Assembly: GCA_947258655.1 (NCBI GenBank) | Contig: CAMYJD010000001.1 | Span: 143,242 to 207,241, forward strand | DNA: 64,000 nucleotides | Source: an uncultured Gammaproteobacteria bacterium | Lineage (GTDB): Bacteria; Pseudomonadota; Gammaproteobacteria; JAADHQ01 | Direction of reading: 5' to 3' | Shown here: positions 27,741 to 36,201 of the stretch, one piece after another | How positions within the stretch are numbered: position 1 is the stretch's first letter | How the letters are laid out: the number at the start of each line of letters is the position of its first letter | Notes under the pieces: generated by a model | What the model was told of the DNA's origin: nothing | Seen by the model: only the letters and a program-made list of their open reading frames with translations | Databases searched by the model: none | Made by a program: the position numbers and the translations under genes

Positions 27741-28624
27741 ATCCTTGACTCCGTTTTTAACTGCTGTGAACGTATGAGTCGTTCTACGAAAAATTCCAGA
27801 TGTCCTGCTGCTGCATCGGGTCTTGGCCACTTATCGGCCTTTTGTGCCAGATTCTTGAATGCCATGGCTGATCTACTCCTCGGGTAGGCATCTACGACCG
27901 ACTTTTGCTTCTTAATAGCCTTGCGTAGATAGTCATCATAAGGGACGGTGCCCATATTGATTAAAGTTGCATCCAGGTAACGATCGGTGACCGCCACCAG
28001 TTTGTTGTATAACTCCCTCGCCTCCTGCGCCGAGTGAGTCATATTCGATAAAATCCTGAATTTTTGTACGCCATAATCCATATTCAGGACCTTGATCAAT
28101 GCATAGGCATCGGTCAGGGAAGCCGGTTCGTCGCAGACCACGACGACCACTTCCTGAGAAGCCTTTGCAAAAGCGATGACGCTGTCAGAAATACCTGCGG
28201 CGGTATCGATTATCAGTACATCAACGTCATTACTAATCTCGCTGAAAGCCCGAATCACACCGGCATTTTCCATCGGTGTCAGTTCAGACATCTGTTTTAT
28301 ACCCGAGGCCGCGGGGATTATCTTGACACCCCCAGGACCGTCAACAATGACCTCTTCCAGCGTGCGTTCACCCTGGAGGACATGGTACAGGTTATGCTCA
28401 GGCTTCAGGCCCAGCATGATATCGACATTGGCAAGGCCAAGATCGGCATCCATTATCATTACTTTTTTACCGGTAGCGGCAATGGCCAGCGCCATGTTGA
28501 CGGACACATTGGTTTTGCCCACACCACCCTTGCCACTGGAAACGGCAATCACCTGGACCGGTTTGGGTTGGGCAATGCGGCGCAGTCCTGCTGCCTGGTC
28601 CATTATTTTTTCAGACATTAGCAT
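27737..28624 (-). CDS. fleN: Flagellar number regulator FleN (FlhG), MinD-like ATPase
   Basis: 295 aa. Walker A GKGGVGKT (31-38), then NVSVNMALAIAATGKKVMIMDADLGLANVDIML and DTAAGISDSVIAFAKAS, all of the MinD/FlhG type. FleN restrains FleQ and FlhF so that a polar flagellum stays single. It overlaps flhF by 14 bases and fliA by 4. Met1 (28624) and Met3 (28618) are both possible starts. Confidence 0.95.
   Translation of the reverse strand: MLMSEKIMDQAAGLRRIAQPKPVQVIAVSSGKGGVGKTNVSVNMALAIAATGKKVMIMDADLGLANVDIMLGLKPEHNLYHVLQGERTLEEVIVDGPGGVKIIPAASGIKQMSELTPMENAGVIRAFSEISNDVDVLIIDTAAGISDSVIAFAKASQEVVVVVCDEPASLTDAYALIKVLNMDYGVQKFRILSNMTHSAQEARELYNKLVAVTDRYLDATLINMGTVPYDDYLRKAIKKQKSVVDAYPRSRSAMAFKNLAQKADKWPRPDAAAGHLEFFVERLIRSQQLKTESRI
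27831..27858 (-). promoter_or_regulatory. Sigma-28 promoter candidate for fliA, inside fleN
   Basis: On the minus strand, TCAAGAAT (27858-27851), 12 bases, then GCCGATAA (27838-27831), a perfect FliA -10 element. It is about 90 bases upstream of the fliA ATG, within fleN codons. It would give FliA auto-activation and extra transcription of cheY onward. Because it lies in coding DNA, the match could be chance. Confidence 0.4.
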
Positions 28625-29846
28625 TCGCCATTTTCCTATTAATAATCGTTGGGTTAGGTGATCTTTCTGATATCATTTCTTGCTCTTGCATCATACTGAG
28701 CGCACGGCTGACCAGGGTATGCGCCCTGGCAGGATGCATATCCTCAGGCACACGTTGACCGTCACTCAAATAGGCAACGGGCAATTGATAACGAACGACC
28801 GTAGACAACGCCCCTCCCAGGCTCGTGGTCTCATCAATCTTGGTCAGGATACAACCCTCAAGGTTGGCCTTGTTAAACGAGCGCATGACATCCTGCAGCG
28901 TGCTGGACTGGGTATTCGCAGCCATGACCAGGTAAGTCCTGATCTGGTTACTGCTGTCATTCAGGGTTTGCAGCTGTTCACTGAGATGGATATCGCGTTG
29001 ACTCATGCCGGCGGTATCGATCAGGACCAGGCGCTTGTCAGCCAGATCACGCAGTCGTTCGGACAATTCGGTTGCATCATTGACGGCATAGGTCGGCACA
29101 TCAAGAATACGGCCGAAATTCAGTAGCTGTTCCTGCGCACCGATGCGATAACTGTCGGTCGAGATCAGCGCAACCTGACGATTGCCATGACGCAGGCTGT
29201 AACGCGCAGCCAGTTTGGCAACACTGGTGGTCTTGCCAACTCCTGTCGGACCGACCAGCGCAACAACACCGCCGCGACTGAGGATATCGTCATCCGTCAC
29301 ATCGATCTGCTGAGATATCAAACCCAGTGACTGTCGCCAGCCCTGTTCGGTATCGAGGCCCGCTGGCAGCATAGCAGCGAATTCCTGGCTCAGATCCGAG
29401 TCAATGCCCAATTGTTCGAGCTTGTGGATTGTGGCGGCTCTGGCCGGGTCACGGCGCTGCAGATCAGACTGACTGAACTGCGATAATTGATTCTCCAATA
29501 CGCCGCGCAGCTGTTTGAGCTCCTGTTTCATCTGAATCAGCATCGGATCTTCCATCCATTCCGCCTGTTCAGGCGTTACGGAAGGGCTTACTGCAGCCGC
29601 GTCGTTAAAATCAGTTTGTTCCGCCACGCTTTGCTGAAGTGATGGCGTCGCAGTCTCCTGGCGGTTACGTTCGGACGCAGTACTCATATTCGAGAACAGG
29701 GATTCGTCGTAGTCAATCGCGGAGACAATTTCGATACCGCCATTGAGCTTGCGGTTCGACAAGATAACCGCATCGGGCCCCAATTCCTCGCGTACATTTC
29801 GGATTGCCTGTCGCATGTCCTTGGCAAAAAAACGCTTGATCTTCAT
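28611..29846 (-). CDS. flhF: Flagellar SRP-like GTPase FlhF
   Basis: 411 aa. The N-terminal basic region MKIKRFFAKDMRQAIRNVREELGPDAVILSNRKL is typical. A variable middle and then an NG domain follow, with Walker A GPTGVGKT (199-206), DSYRIGAQEQL, DTAGM and TKIDE motifs. FlhF places the flagellum at the cell pole and recruits FliF. It is located between flhA and fleN as in Pseudomonas and Vibrio. Confidence 0.96.
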   Translation of the reverse strand: MKIKRFFAKDMRQAIRNVREELGPDAVILSNRKLNGGIEIVSAIDYDESLFSNMSTASERNRQETATPSLQQSVAEQTDFNDAAAVSPSVTPEQAEWMEDPMLIQMKQELKQLRGVLENQLSQFSQSDLQRRDPARAATIHKLEQLGIDSDLSQEFAAMLPAGLDTEQGWRQSLGLISQQIDVTDDDILSRGGVVALVGPTGVGKTTSVAKLAARYSLRHGNRQVALISTDSYRIGAQEQLLNFGRILDVPTYAVNDATELSERLRDLADKRLVLIDTAGMSQRDIHLSEQLQTLNDSSNQIRTYLVMAANTQSSTLQDVMRSFNKANLEGCILTKIDETTSLGGALSTVVRYQLPVAYLSDGQRVPEDMHPARAHTLVSRALSMMQEQEMISERSPNPTIINRKMANANV

Positions 29847-29912
29847 ACGACTATTAAACCTCTTCTGCTTATGGCAATGGATTGCCTTTGATTCGCTTGC
29901 AACGCGCTTGGC

Positions 29913-32006
29913 TTATGCCGCCGGCAATGCCTCGCCCAGTGTTGCAACCACCTTAATCTGTTTGTCATCCGGCACTTCGTGATATGACAGTACATGCAAT
30001 GTCGGAATCGAATGCTTGACCAGCTTGGCCAGCCATTCGCGCAATACCGGTGAAACAATCAGTACTGCCGGCTTGCCGCTAACTTCCACCTGTTGCACAT
30101 TATTTTTCAGGGATTGAAACAGGGTATCTGCCAGCCCCGGTTCTATTCCTGCATCACCACCATCGGTGCCCTGTATAGACTGTAGCAATAACTGTTCCAA
30201 TCCTGGATCCAGGGTCATGACGGCCAATTCCGCTTCCATGCCATTGATATTCTGTACAATTGCCTGCTTCAGTGCCGTGCGCACAGCCATCGTCAACATG
30301 ACGGGGTCTTGACTCTTGGTCGCCTGGGCCGCCAAGGTCTCGGCAATCGTGCGCATATCCCGGATCGGCACCTTCTCTTCGAGCAGGTTCTGCAACACGC
30401 TCAACACGCTGCCCAATGGCAATACCTTCGGCACCAGATCCTCGACCAGTTTGGGTGCCGTTTTGGCCAGTACATCCAGCATTTTCTGCACTTCCTCGTG
30501 ACCGAGTAATTGATGGGCATTGTTCTGAATGATCTGGCTCAGATGTGTGGCTACGACGGTACTGGGATCCACGACCGTATAACCCAGGGTTTGTGCCTGC
30601 TCACGATTGACGGCATCAATCCACACCGCTTCCAGACCAAAGGCCGGATCGATGCTTTTTATCCCGTCTATCTCGCCGTAGACCTGGCCAGGATTGATCG
30701 CAAGGAACAGATCCGGGTAAATTTCGGCCTCACCGGCCATGACGCCATTAATGGCGATACGATAGTTATTCGGTCCAAGGTCCAGGTTGTCGCGGATATG
30801 CACCGGTTGTACCAGAAAGCCCAGTTCCTGGGATAACTTGCGCCGTACACCCTTTATACGATTCATCAATTCGCCATTCTGGTTACGGTCGACCAGTGGG
30901 ATCAGGCGATAGCCGACCTCCAGCCCGATCACATCCACCGGTCTGACGTCATCCCAGGACAGGTCGCGCATTTCTGCCGGTTCTTCCTCCTCCTCGGTAG
31001 CGACTTCCTCTTCTACAGGTTTGCGCTCGGCAACCATCCTGTAGTAACCGAGACCACCGACGGCCGCGGCCAGGGTCAGGAATGCGAAATTGGGCATGCC
31101 GGGGATAACCCCCATCGCTGTCAGGATGCCGCTGGTAATGAACAGGATTTTCGGATTACCGAACAGCTGTCCTACCGCCTGCTTACCCAACTCCTGCTGA
31201 CCCGATACGCGGGTAACGATAATCGCTGCCGATGACGAGATCAGCAACGACGGAATCTGTGCGACCAGACCATCCCCTATGGTCAGCAAGGTATAGTTAC
31301 GCACGGCTTCGGACAATGGCAACTCGTGCTGGACCATACCGATGGTCAGACCACCGATAATATTAATGAATAAAATAAGGATACCGGCCACGGCATCACC
31401 GCGTACGAATTTACTGGCACCGTCCATGGAACCGTAAAAATCGGCCTCCCGGCGTACTTCATCGCGCCGTTCACGCGCCTCTTCCTGTGTCAGCATGCCG
31501 GCGTTCATATCCGCATCAATGGCCATTTGCTTGCCGGGTAACGCATCCAGTGTAAAACGCGCCGTGACTTCGGCGATACGTCCGGCACCCTTGGTCACCA
31601 CAACAAAGTTGATGATCACCAGGATCGAGAACACCACCAGGCCAACGGCATAGTTACCACCGATAACAAATTCACCGAAAGCCTCGATGACCTTACCGGC
31701 CGCACCGGTGCCGGTATGCCCCTCGAGCAGGACAATACGCGTCGAGGCGATGTTCAGAGCTAGCCGGAACAGGGTTGTTACCAGCAGTACCGCCGGGAAA
31801 ATCCCGAAATCGAGGGGACGCAGGACATACACACCTACCAGCAACACGATCAACGACAGGGAAATACTGAAGGAAAAGAAAATGTCGAGCGCCAGGGGAG
31901 GTAACGGGATCACCATCATAGCCAGCAGGACCAGGATCATCGCCGGTACGCCGATGCCCTGTTGACTGACTCGCTGAAAACTTGATGCTATGCTCGCTTC
32001 TGCCAT
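29913..32006 (-). CDS. flhA: Flagellar export apparatus protein FlhA
   Basis: 697 aa, the usual length. The N-terminal half has eight membrane helices. The FHIPEP-type motif region lies in KGAGRIAEVTARFTLDALPGKQMAIDADMNAGMLTQEEARERR. The C-terminal half is the cytoplasmic ring that docks substrates and chaperones. It forms the export gate with FliPQR and FlhB. It starts a new transcription unit behind a sigma-54 promoter candidate. Confidence 0.97.
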   Translation of the reverse strand: MAEASIASSFQRVSQQGIGVPAMILVLLAMMVIPLPPLALDIFFSFSISLSLIVLLVGVYVLRPLDFGIFPAVLLVTTLFRLALNIASTRIVLLEGHTGTGAAGKVIEAFGEFVIGGNYAVGLVVFSILVIINFVVVTKGAGRIAEVTARFTLDALPGKQMAIDADMNAGMLTQEEARERRDEVRREADFYGSMDGASKFVRGDAVAGILILFINIIGGLTIGMVQHELPLSEAVRNYTLLTIGDGLVAQIPSLLISSSAAIIVTRVSGQQELGKQAVGQLFGNPKILFITSGILTAMGVIPGMPNFAFLTLAAAVGGLGYYRMVAERKPVEEEVATEEEEEPAEMRDLSWDDVRPVDVIGLEVGYRLIPLVDRNQNGELMNRIKGVRRKLSQELGFLVQPVHIRDNLDLGPNNYRIAINGVMAGEAEIYPDLFLAINPGQVYGEIDGIKSIDPAFGLEAVWIDAVNREQAQTLGYTVVDPSTVVATHLSQIIQNNAHQLLGHEEVQKMLDVLAKTAPKLVEDLVPKVLPLGSVLSVLQNLLEEKVPIRDMRTIAETLAAQATKSQDPVMLTMAVRTALKQAIVQNINGMEAELAVMTLDPGLEQLLLQSIQGTDGGDAGIEPGLADTLFQSLKNNVQQVEVSGKPAVLIVSPVLREWLAKLVKHSIPTLHVLSYHEVPDDKQIKVVATLGEALPAA

Positions 32007-32103
32007 AAAGACCTCTGATAAGTAATGCTATTTAATCAATCTGTTATACGCTGTATTGTCTGCGTATCTGGAAACCGTCAAAAACCGGTCACTATAGGGA
32101 TGG

Positions 32104-32121
32104 TTGCAAAAACTGTACCGG
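32104..32121 (-). promoter_or_regulatory. Sigma-54 promoter candidate for flhA-flhF-fleN-fliA
   Basis: On the minus strand CCGGTACAGTTTTTGCAA has GG and GC 10 bases apart with GGTAC and TTGCA elements. It lies about 98 bases before the flhA start, in the non-coding gap after flhB. It is immediately downstream of a 7-bp tandem repeat array (32126-32148). Confidence 0.75.
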
Positions 32122-32125
32122 GTAT

Positions 32126-32148
32126 GGCGAGTGGCGAGTGGCGAGTGG
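32126..32148. repeat. 7-bp tandem repeat GGCGAGT, about 3.3 copies
   Basis: Three exact consecutive copies of GGCGAGT plus GG, starting five bases upstream of the flhA sigma-54 element. Simple repeats like this change copy number by replication slippage. Confidence 0.9.
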
Positions 32149-32160
32149 TAGCTTACGAAT

Positions 32161-32202
32161 TATGACCTATGACCTATGACCTATGACCTATGACTTATGA
32201 CT
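32161..32202. repeat. 7-bp tandem repeat TATGACC/T, six copies
   Basis: Four TATGACC units followed by two TATGACT units with no interruptions, 12 bases after the GGCGAGT array and 10 bases before the flhB stop. The unit differs from its neighbour, but the period is also 7 bp. It lies where activator sites of a sigma-54 promoter would be expected. Confidence 0.9.
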
Positions 32203-32211
32203 TACAATTGA

Positions 32212-33360
32212 CTATTTTTTGCCTTTCCCTTTCCACATGTCTTCGGGAACATCTAGATCAGTAGGCATTGCTGGTGCCTGCATACCGGCAGACGTTGCCT
32301 GCTTCAGTTGATAGATATAGGCTAGTATCTGGGCAACGGCCAGATACAGACTGGCCGGTATTTCCTGATCCAGCTCTGTTGAAAAATAGACCGCCCTGGC
32401 CAATGGGGGTGCCGAGACGACGGGGACATTGTTGTCGGCGGCAATTTCACGGATACGGGCTGCAACCAGTTCGGTACCCTTGGCAACCAGTTTCGGCGCA
32501 CCCATGTTTGCATCATCATACTTGAGTGCGACGGAGTAATGGGTCGGATTGGTAATGACCACATCGGCCTTCGGAACCTGTTCCATCATTCGACGCATGG
32601 CAGCTTCCATTTGCAGATTACGTATCTTACTCTTGACCTCCGGACTACCTTCCGTCGTCTTGCGCTCGTCCTTGACTTCTTTTTTGGTCATGCGCTGCTG
32701 TTTTTTATGCTGCCATCTCTGGAACGGGACATCGATGGCGGCAATCAGGATGATGGTCGAACATACTGCAAGGAAATACCAACCTGTCATCTGCGTGCTC
32801 ATGGAATATGCCGTATCGAATTCATAGCGACTGATACGCAGGATATCATCAAATAATTCCATGATGAGAAATGCGCCCAGTCCGCCTACCAGCAATACCT
32901 TCAGTATCGATTTCACCAGTTCCATCAGCCCCTGAAATCCAAACAGCTTTTTCAAACCCTTCAATGGATTCATGTTGGATAACTTGGGTTTGATTTTTTT
33001 ACTGGACATCGTGAAGCCGCCAATCATGATCGGACTGATAAACACGGATATAAACAGTAACGCTATAAACGGTGATATAAGGATTAATGCATCCAGAAAG
33101 GTATCGGCTGCATTTCTCAGCATCATCGCCGGCTCATACATCAGGCGCCGGTCAATCGTCAACGAAGAGCGTAATAATTCTGCCAGGCCATCACCTATAC
33201 CGCGTCCCATCGTCATCAGACCGACTGCCGCCGCCATCAGTATCAGGGTTGTATTCAGTTCCCGTGACCGCGGAACCTCCCCCTTTTCCTTGGACTCCTG
33301 TAGCCGTTTTGCGGTGGGTTCCTCACTTTTTTCTTGACCGTCTTCGCTTTCAGCTGCCAT
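32212..33360 (-). CDS. flhB: Flagellar export switch protein FlhB
   Basis: 382 aa. The N-terminus ESEDGQEKSEEPTAKRLQESKEKGEVPRSREL is followed by four membrane helices. The cytoplasmic domain has the autocleavage motif NPTH in ADVVITNPTHYSVALKYD. Cleavage there switches export from rod/hook to filament substrates. It is the last gene of the fliLMNOPQR-flhB run, and its start lies three bases after the fliR stop. Confidence 0.97.
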   Translation of the reverse strand: MAAESEDGQEKSEEPTAKRLQESKEKGEVPRSRELNTTLILMAAAVGLMTMGRGIGDGLAELLRSSLTIDRRLMYEPAMMLRNAADTFLDALILISPFIALLFISVFISPIMIGGFTMSSKKIKPKLSNMNPLKGLKKLFGFQGLMELVKSILKVLLVGGLGAFLIMELFDDILRISRYEFDTAYSMSTQMTGWYFLAVCSTIILIAAIDVPFQRWQHKKQQRMTKKEVKDERKTTEGSPEVKSKIRNLQMEAAMRRMMEQVPKADVVITNPTHYSVALKYDDANMGAPKLVAKGTELVAARIREIAADNNVPVVSAPPLARAVYFSTELDQEIPASLYLAVAQILAYIYQLKQATSAGMQAPAMPTDLDVPEDMWKGKGKK

Positions 33361-33363
33361 TTA

Positions 33364-34140
33364 TCAGACCCCCACTATCTGGCCAATCGTATCAAAGGCC
33401 TGCTGTATCAGTTCCAGGAACCGCGGTAATACATTAGGCAGGATCATGAATATGACCAGGAATCCTGCCGCCATGGTCGTCGGAAAACCGACCGCAAATA
33501 TATTCAGTTGTGGTGCAGCCTTGGTCATGATGCCAAATGCAATATTGATCAATGTGATAATCATAATGGCGGGCAGTGCAATCAGAATACCGCCCATGAA
33601 GATGCGCCCGCCCCACAAAGCTATCTTCATCAGACTGTCTGAGGACAGACCGACAGGCGCTATTGGCATGCTGGTGAAACTGTCGACTACCACCTGTATT
33701 AGTATCAGATGTGCGTTTACCGACAGGAACAACAATGTACCGAGAATGGTAAACAATGTACTGAGTACCGGAACCTGCACGCCATTGACCGGATCAACCA
33801 TATTGGCGAATCCGAGGCCCATAGGCATTGCAATACTGCTACCTCCGAGTGTCATGGCGGCGAATGCCAGCTGTAATAGAAAACCCATTGCCACGCCGAG
33901 CAGGATCTGTTGCAACATCACCAGTAAGCCGGTTGCACTGAGCGGATCAATATAGGCTACCGGGGGTATTAATGGCACTACTAATGCGGTGATAGCCAGT
34001 GACAATACCAGGCGCACCCTGACCGGCACAATATTGGCTGCGCCAAATATCGGGGCCGCTATCAGCACAGTACTGATACGCACGAAGGGCCAGAAATAAC
34101 TGCTGATGAGATTTACCATTTCTGTGCTGCTTAAGGTCAT
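33364..34140 (-). CDS. fliR: Flagellar export gate protein FliR
   Basis: 258 aa, about six membrane helices and nearly no soluble part. Family motifs include RISTVLIAAPIFGAANIVPVRVRL and GLGFANMVDPVNGVQVPVLSTL. It forms the core of the export gate with FliP and FliQ. It is preceded by fliQ with a 6-base gap. Confidence 0.96.
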   Translation of the reverse strand: MTLSSTEMVNLISSYFWPFVRISTVLIAAPIFGAANIVPVRVRLVLSLAITALVVPLIPPVAYIDPLSATGLLVMLQQILLGVAMGFLLQLAFAAMTLGGSSIAMPMGLGFANMVDPVNGVQVPVLSTLFTILGTLLFLSVNAHLILIQVVVDSFTSMPIAPVGLSSDSLMKIALWGGRIFMGGILIALPAIMIITLINIAFGIMTKAAPQLNIFAVGFPTTMAAGFLVIFMILPNVLPRFLELIQQAFDTIGQIVGV

Positions 34141-34146
34141 GCTGGA

Positions 34147-34416
34147 TCAGCCAATCAGATCGGGTATATCTTCGAAAATCTGGATCATGAAATCGGTAAT
34201 CAGATTCAACATCCACGGCCCGGCAATTGCCAGCACCAGCGCCAGTACGATCAGTTTGGGGATGAAACTCAGGGTCATTTCCTGAATCGATGTTACAGTC
34301 TGAAACATACCGATGATCAGACCGATGACCAGTACAGAAAGCAACATCGGCGCAGACAACAGTGCAGTTACTTTCAGTGCCTGCTGGCCAATCTCGAGAA
34401 CATTATCAGGGGTCAT
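34147..34416 (-). CDS. fliQ: Flagellar export gate protein FliQ
   Basis: 89 aa with two membrane helices (about 16-36 and 50-72). The motif MFQTVTSIQEMTLSFIPKLIVL is typical of FliQ. It sits between fliP and fliR in the standard order, 11 bases after fliP. Confidence 0.96.
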   Translation of the reverse strand: MTPDNVLEIGQQALKVTALLSAPMLLSVLVIGLIIGMFQTVTSIQEMTLSFIPKLIVLALVLAIAGPWMLNLITDFMIQIFEDIPDLIG

Positions 34417-34427
34417 ATCAGGCCTCC

Positions 34428-35168
34428 CTACAACGCAAAACTGGCGACCAGGGTGCCCAGAATCAGGGACCAGCCATCCACCAGCACAAAAAGCATTAAT
34501 TTAAACGGCATGGATATCAACATCGGTGACAACATCATCATACCCATCGACATCAATACACTGGCCACAACCAGATCGATGACAACAAACGGAACGAATA
34601 TCAGAAAACCGATCTGAAACGCCGTTTTCAGTTCACTGGTAACGAACGCCGGTACCAGGATAGACAACGGCACGTCTTCGGGCTGGGCAAAACCCTCCTT
34701 GTTGGCGAAACCACTGAACAAGGCCAGGTCAGACTCGCGCGTCTGCTCCATCATGAATGTTCGTATCGGCGCCTTGACCTTCTCCAGGGCTACTTCACCT
34801 GAAATTTTTTCATCCAGGTATGGCTCAACGGCATCGGTGTAACTCCGCTCCAGAACCGGCATCATAATAAACAGGCTAAGAAACAGCGAAAGACCAATAA
34901 TAATCTGTGACGATGGAACCTGCTGGGTTCCCAGGGCCGTCCTTAATATTGACAGCACAATGACTATTCTTGTAAATGACGTCATCATCATGACCGCGGC
35001 CGGAATGAATGTCAGCATCGTCATCAGGAACAGTATCTTTATCGTTACCGAGTATTCCTGACCACCGGATTCCGTTGGCGCCGATGTCACCAGCGTCAGA
35101 CTCTGTTCCGCCATTACGGCATTACTGGATAACAACAAAAATACAACAAGTAGAAATGATCGCATCAT
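34428..35168 (-). CDS. fliP: Flagellar export gate protein FliP
   Basis: 246 aa. A cleavable signal peptide (about 1-20, ending AVMA) precedes four membrane helices. Family motifs: LTFIPAAVMMMTSFTRIVIVLSILRTALG and FLIFVPFVVIDLVVASVLMSMGMMMLSP. It builds the central pore of the export gate with FliQ and FliR. Confidence 0.97.
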   Translation of the reverse strand: MMRSFLLVVFLLLSSNAVMAEQSLTLVTSAPTESGGQEYSVTIKILFLMTMLTFIPAAVMMMTSFTRIVIVLSILRTALGTQQVPSSQIIIGLSLFLSLFIMMPVLERSYTDAVEPYLDEKISGEVALEKVKAPIRTFMMEQTRESDLALFSGFANKEGFAQPEDVPLSILVPAFVTSELKTAFQIGFLIFVPFVVIDLVVASVLMSMGMMMLSPMLISMPFKLMLFVLVDGWSLILGTLVASFAL

Positions 35169-35169
35169 G

Positions 35170-35661
35170 TCATTTCTCTTTATTCATGATTGTCTTAAGA
35201 CGATCGGAAAAACTGGATGCGGAAATATCAGCGGCAGCTGATGTCTGCAAGGGTTTATCGAGAACATGCAATGTCTGTATTCTTCCCGGGGCGACACCCA
35301 GCAATAGTTGTTCTTCACCGACCTGGATCAACACGACACGTTCACGCGCGCCCATGGACATGCCGCCGACAACCTTCATCATCGCATTTGATCTGGGAGT
35401 TGCCCCACCCATGCGCCGCATGATCCATGCCAGCAAAAAGATGGCCGCAACCACGAGTAACAGTGAAAACACTACACCAAAAACACTCTCACCCGATACC
35501 ACAGATTGTTTTGCCGACGCTGCCTCGGGTAATTTAAGGCCTGGTTCAGATTCTGCAAAGACTAACGGAATATCAATGGCTAACATCAGCAGCATACCCA
35601 CAAGTGAGCTGATTCTGCTTGCATATGAGTTTTTATACGATGTACTTCCGCTTCGTTTCAT
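35170..35661 (-). CDS. fliO: Flagellar biosynthetic protein FliO
   Basis: 163 aa. An N-terminal hydrophobic stretch (about 19-36, probably a signal anchor or peptide) and a second helix (about 62-82, SVFGVVFSLLLVVAAIFLLAWIMRRM) are followed by a small cytoplasmic domain with GARERVVLIQVGEEQLLLGV. FliO helps assemble FliP. Fifty-one bases separate it from fliN; fliP follows directly. Confidence 0.92.
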   Translation of the reverse strand: MKRSGSTSYKNSYASRISSLVGMLLMLAIDIPLVFAESEPGLKLPEAASAKQSVVSGESVFGVVFSLLLVVAAIFLLAWIMRRMGGATPRSNAMMKVVGGMSMGARERVVLIQVGEEQLLLGVAPGRIQTLHVLDKPLQTSAAADISASSFSDRLKTIMNKEK

Positions 35662-35712
35662 GTTTAATCATCCCTATATGTCTATCTTTAACTTCATCAC
35701 ATGTGCATACTG

Positions 35713-36174
35713 TTAACGAAGCTTTTTGACTCTTTCCTGCGGACTGATAATGTCTGTGAGACGAATACCGAATTTTTCATTGACCACAACCACTTCCCCA
35801 TGGGCCACCAAAGTGCCGTTCACCATCACGTCCATCGGCTCACCGGCAAGACGATCCAGTTCGATCACCGAACCCTGATTCAATTGCAACAGATTACGTA
35901 TACTGATCTCGGTCCTGCCGATCTCCATTGATAATGTCACCGGTATTTCCAGGATCACATCCAGATTGACCTCATCGTGGCTTATAACCTCGTCTGCCTG
36001 CAATGGCTGCATATCTGCGGTAGCAACATCCTGCGCCTCGGCATCGGCCTGCTCATTCAGTGCTGCGCCCCAGTCGTCGGCCGCTGCAGATTCGGCATTG
36101 GCCTGCTCGTTAAGGGCATCGCCCCAATCGTCGGCGGCATCCTGTTCCTTGATTTCGTCTACTTCATCACTCAT
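35713..36174 (-). CDS. fliN: Flagellar motor switch protein FliN
   Basis: 153 aa. The C-terminal SpoA domain (about 70-150) is clear: DVILEIPVTLSMEIGRTEISIRNLLQLNQGSVIELDRLAGEPMDVMVNG. The N-terminal ~60 acidic residues contain a tandem duplication, DDWG-x-ALNEQA-x-AE at 15-28 and 33-46. FliN forms the base of the C-ring with FliM and contributes to CheY-P binding and export docking. It follows fliM by 27 bases. Confidence 0.96.
   Translation of the reverse strand: MSDEVDEIKEQDAADDWGDALNEQANAESAAADDWGAALNEQADAEAQDVATADMQPLQADEVISHDEVNLDVILEIPVTLSMEIGRTEISIRNLLQLNQGSVIELDRLAGEPMDVMVNGTLVAHGEVVVVNEKFGIRLTDIISPQERVKKLR
36037..36132 (-). repeat. 54-bp tandem duplication in the 5' part of fliN
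   Basis: The codons for residues 15-28 and 33-46 of FliN are near-identical, with an 18-residue (54-bp) period. The unit encodes ADDWG-x-ALNEQA-x-AE. Confidence 0.85.
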
Positions 36175-36201
36175 TACAATTCTCCTGAATGCTTCTCAGG
36201 T

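Noticed and set aside
29847-29912. Possible sigma-54 element in the flhA-flhF gap.
   Set aside because: The GC and CC dinucleotides are nine bases apart instead of ten, so it does not fit the promoter.
32126-32202. The short repeat arrays considered as a CRISPR array.
   Set aside because: Units of 7 bases without spacers and without cas genes are simple tandem repeats.
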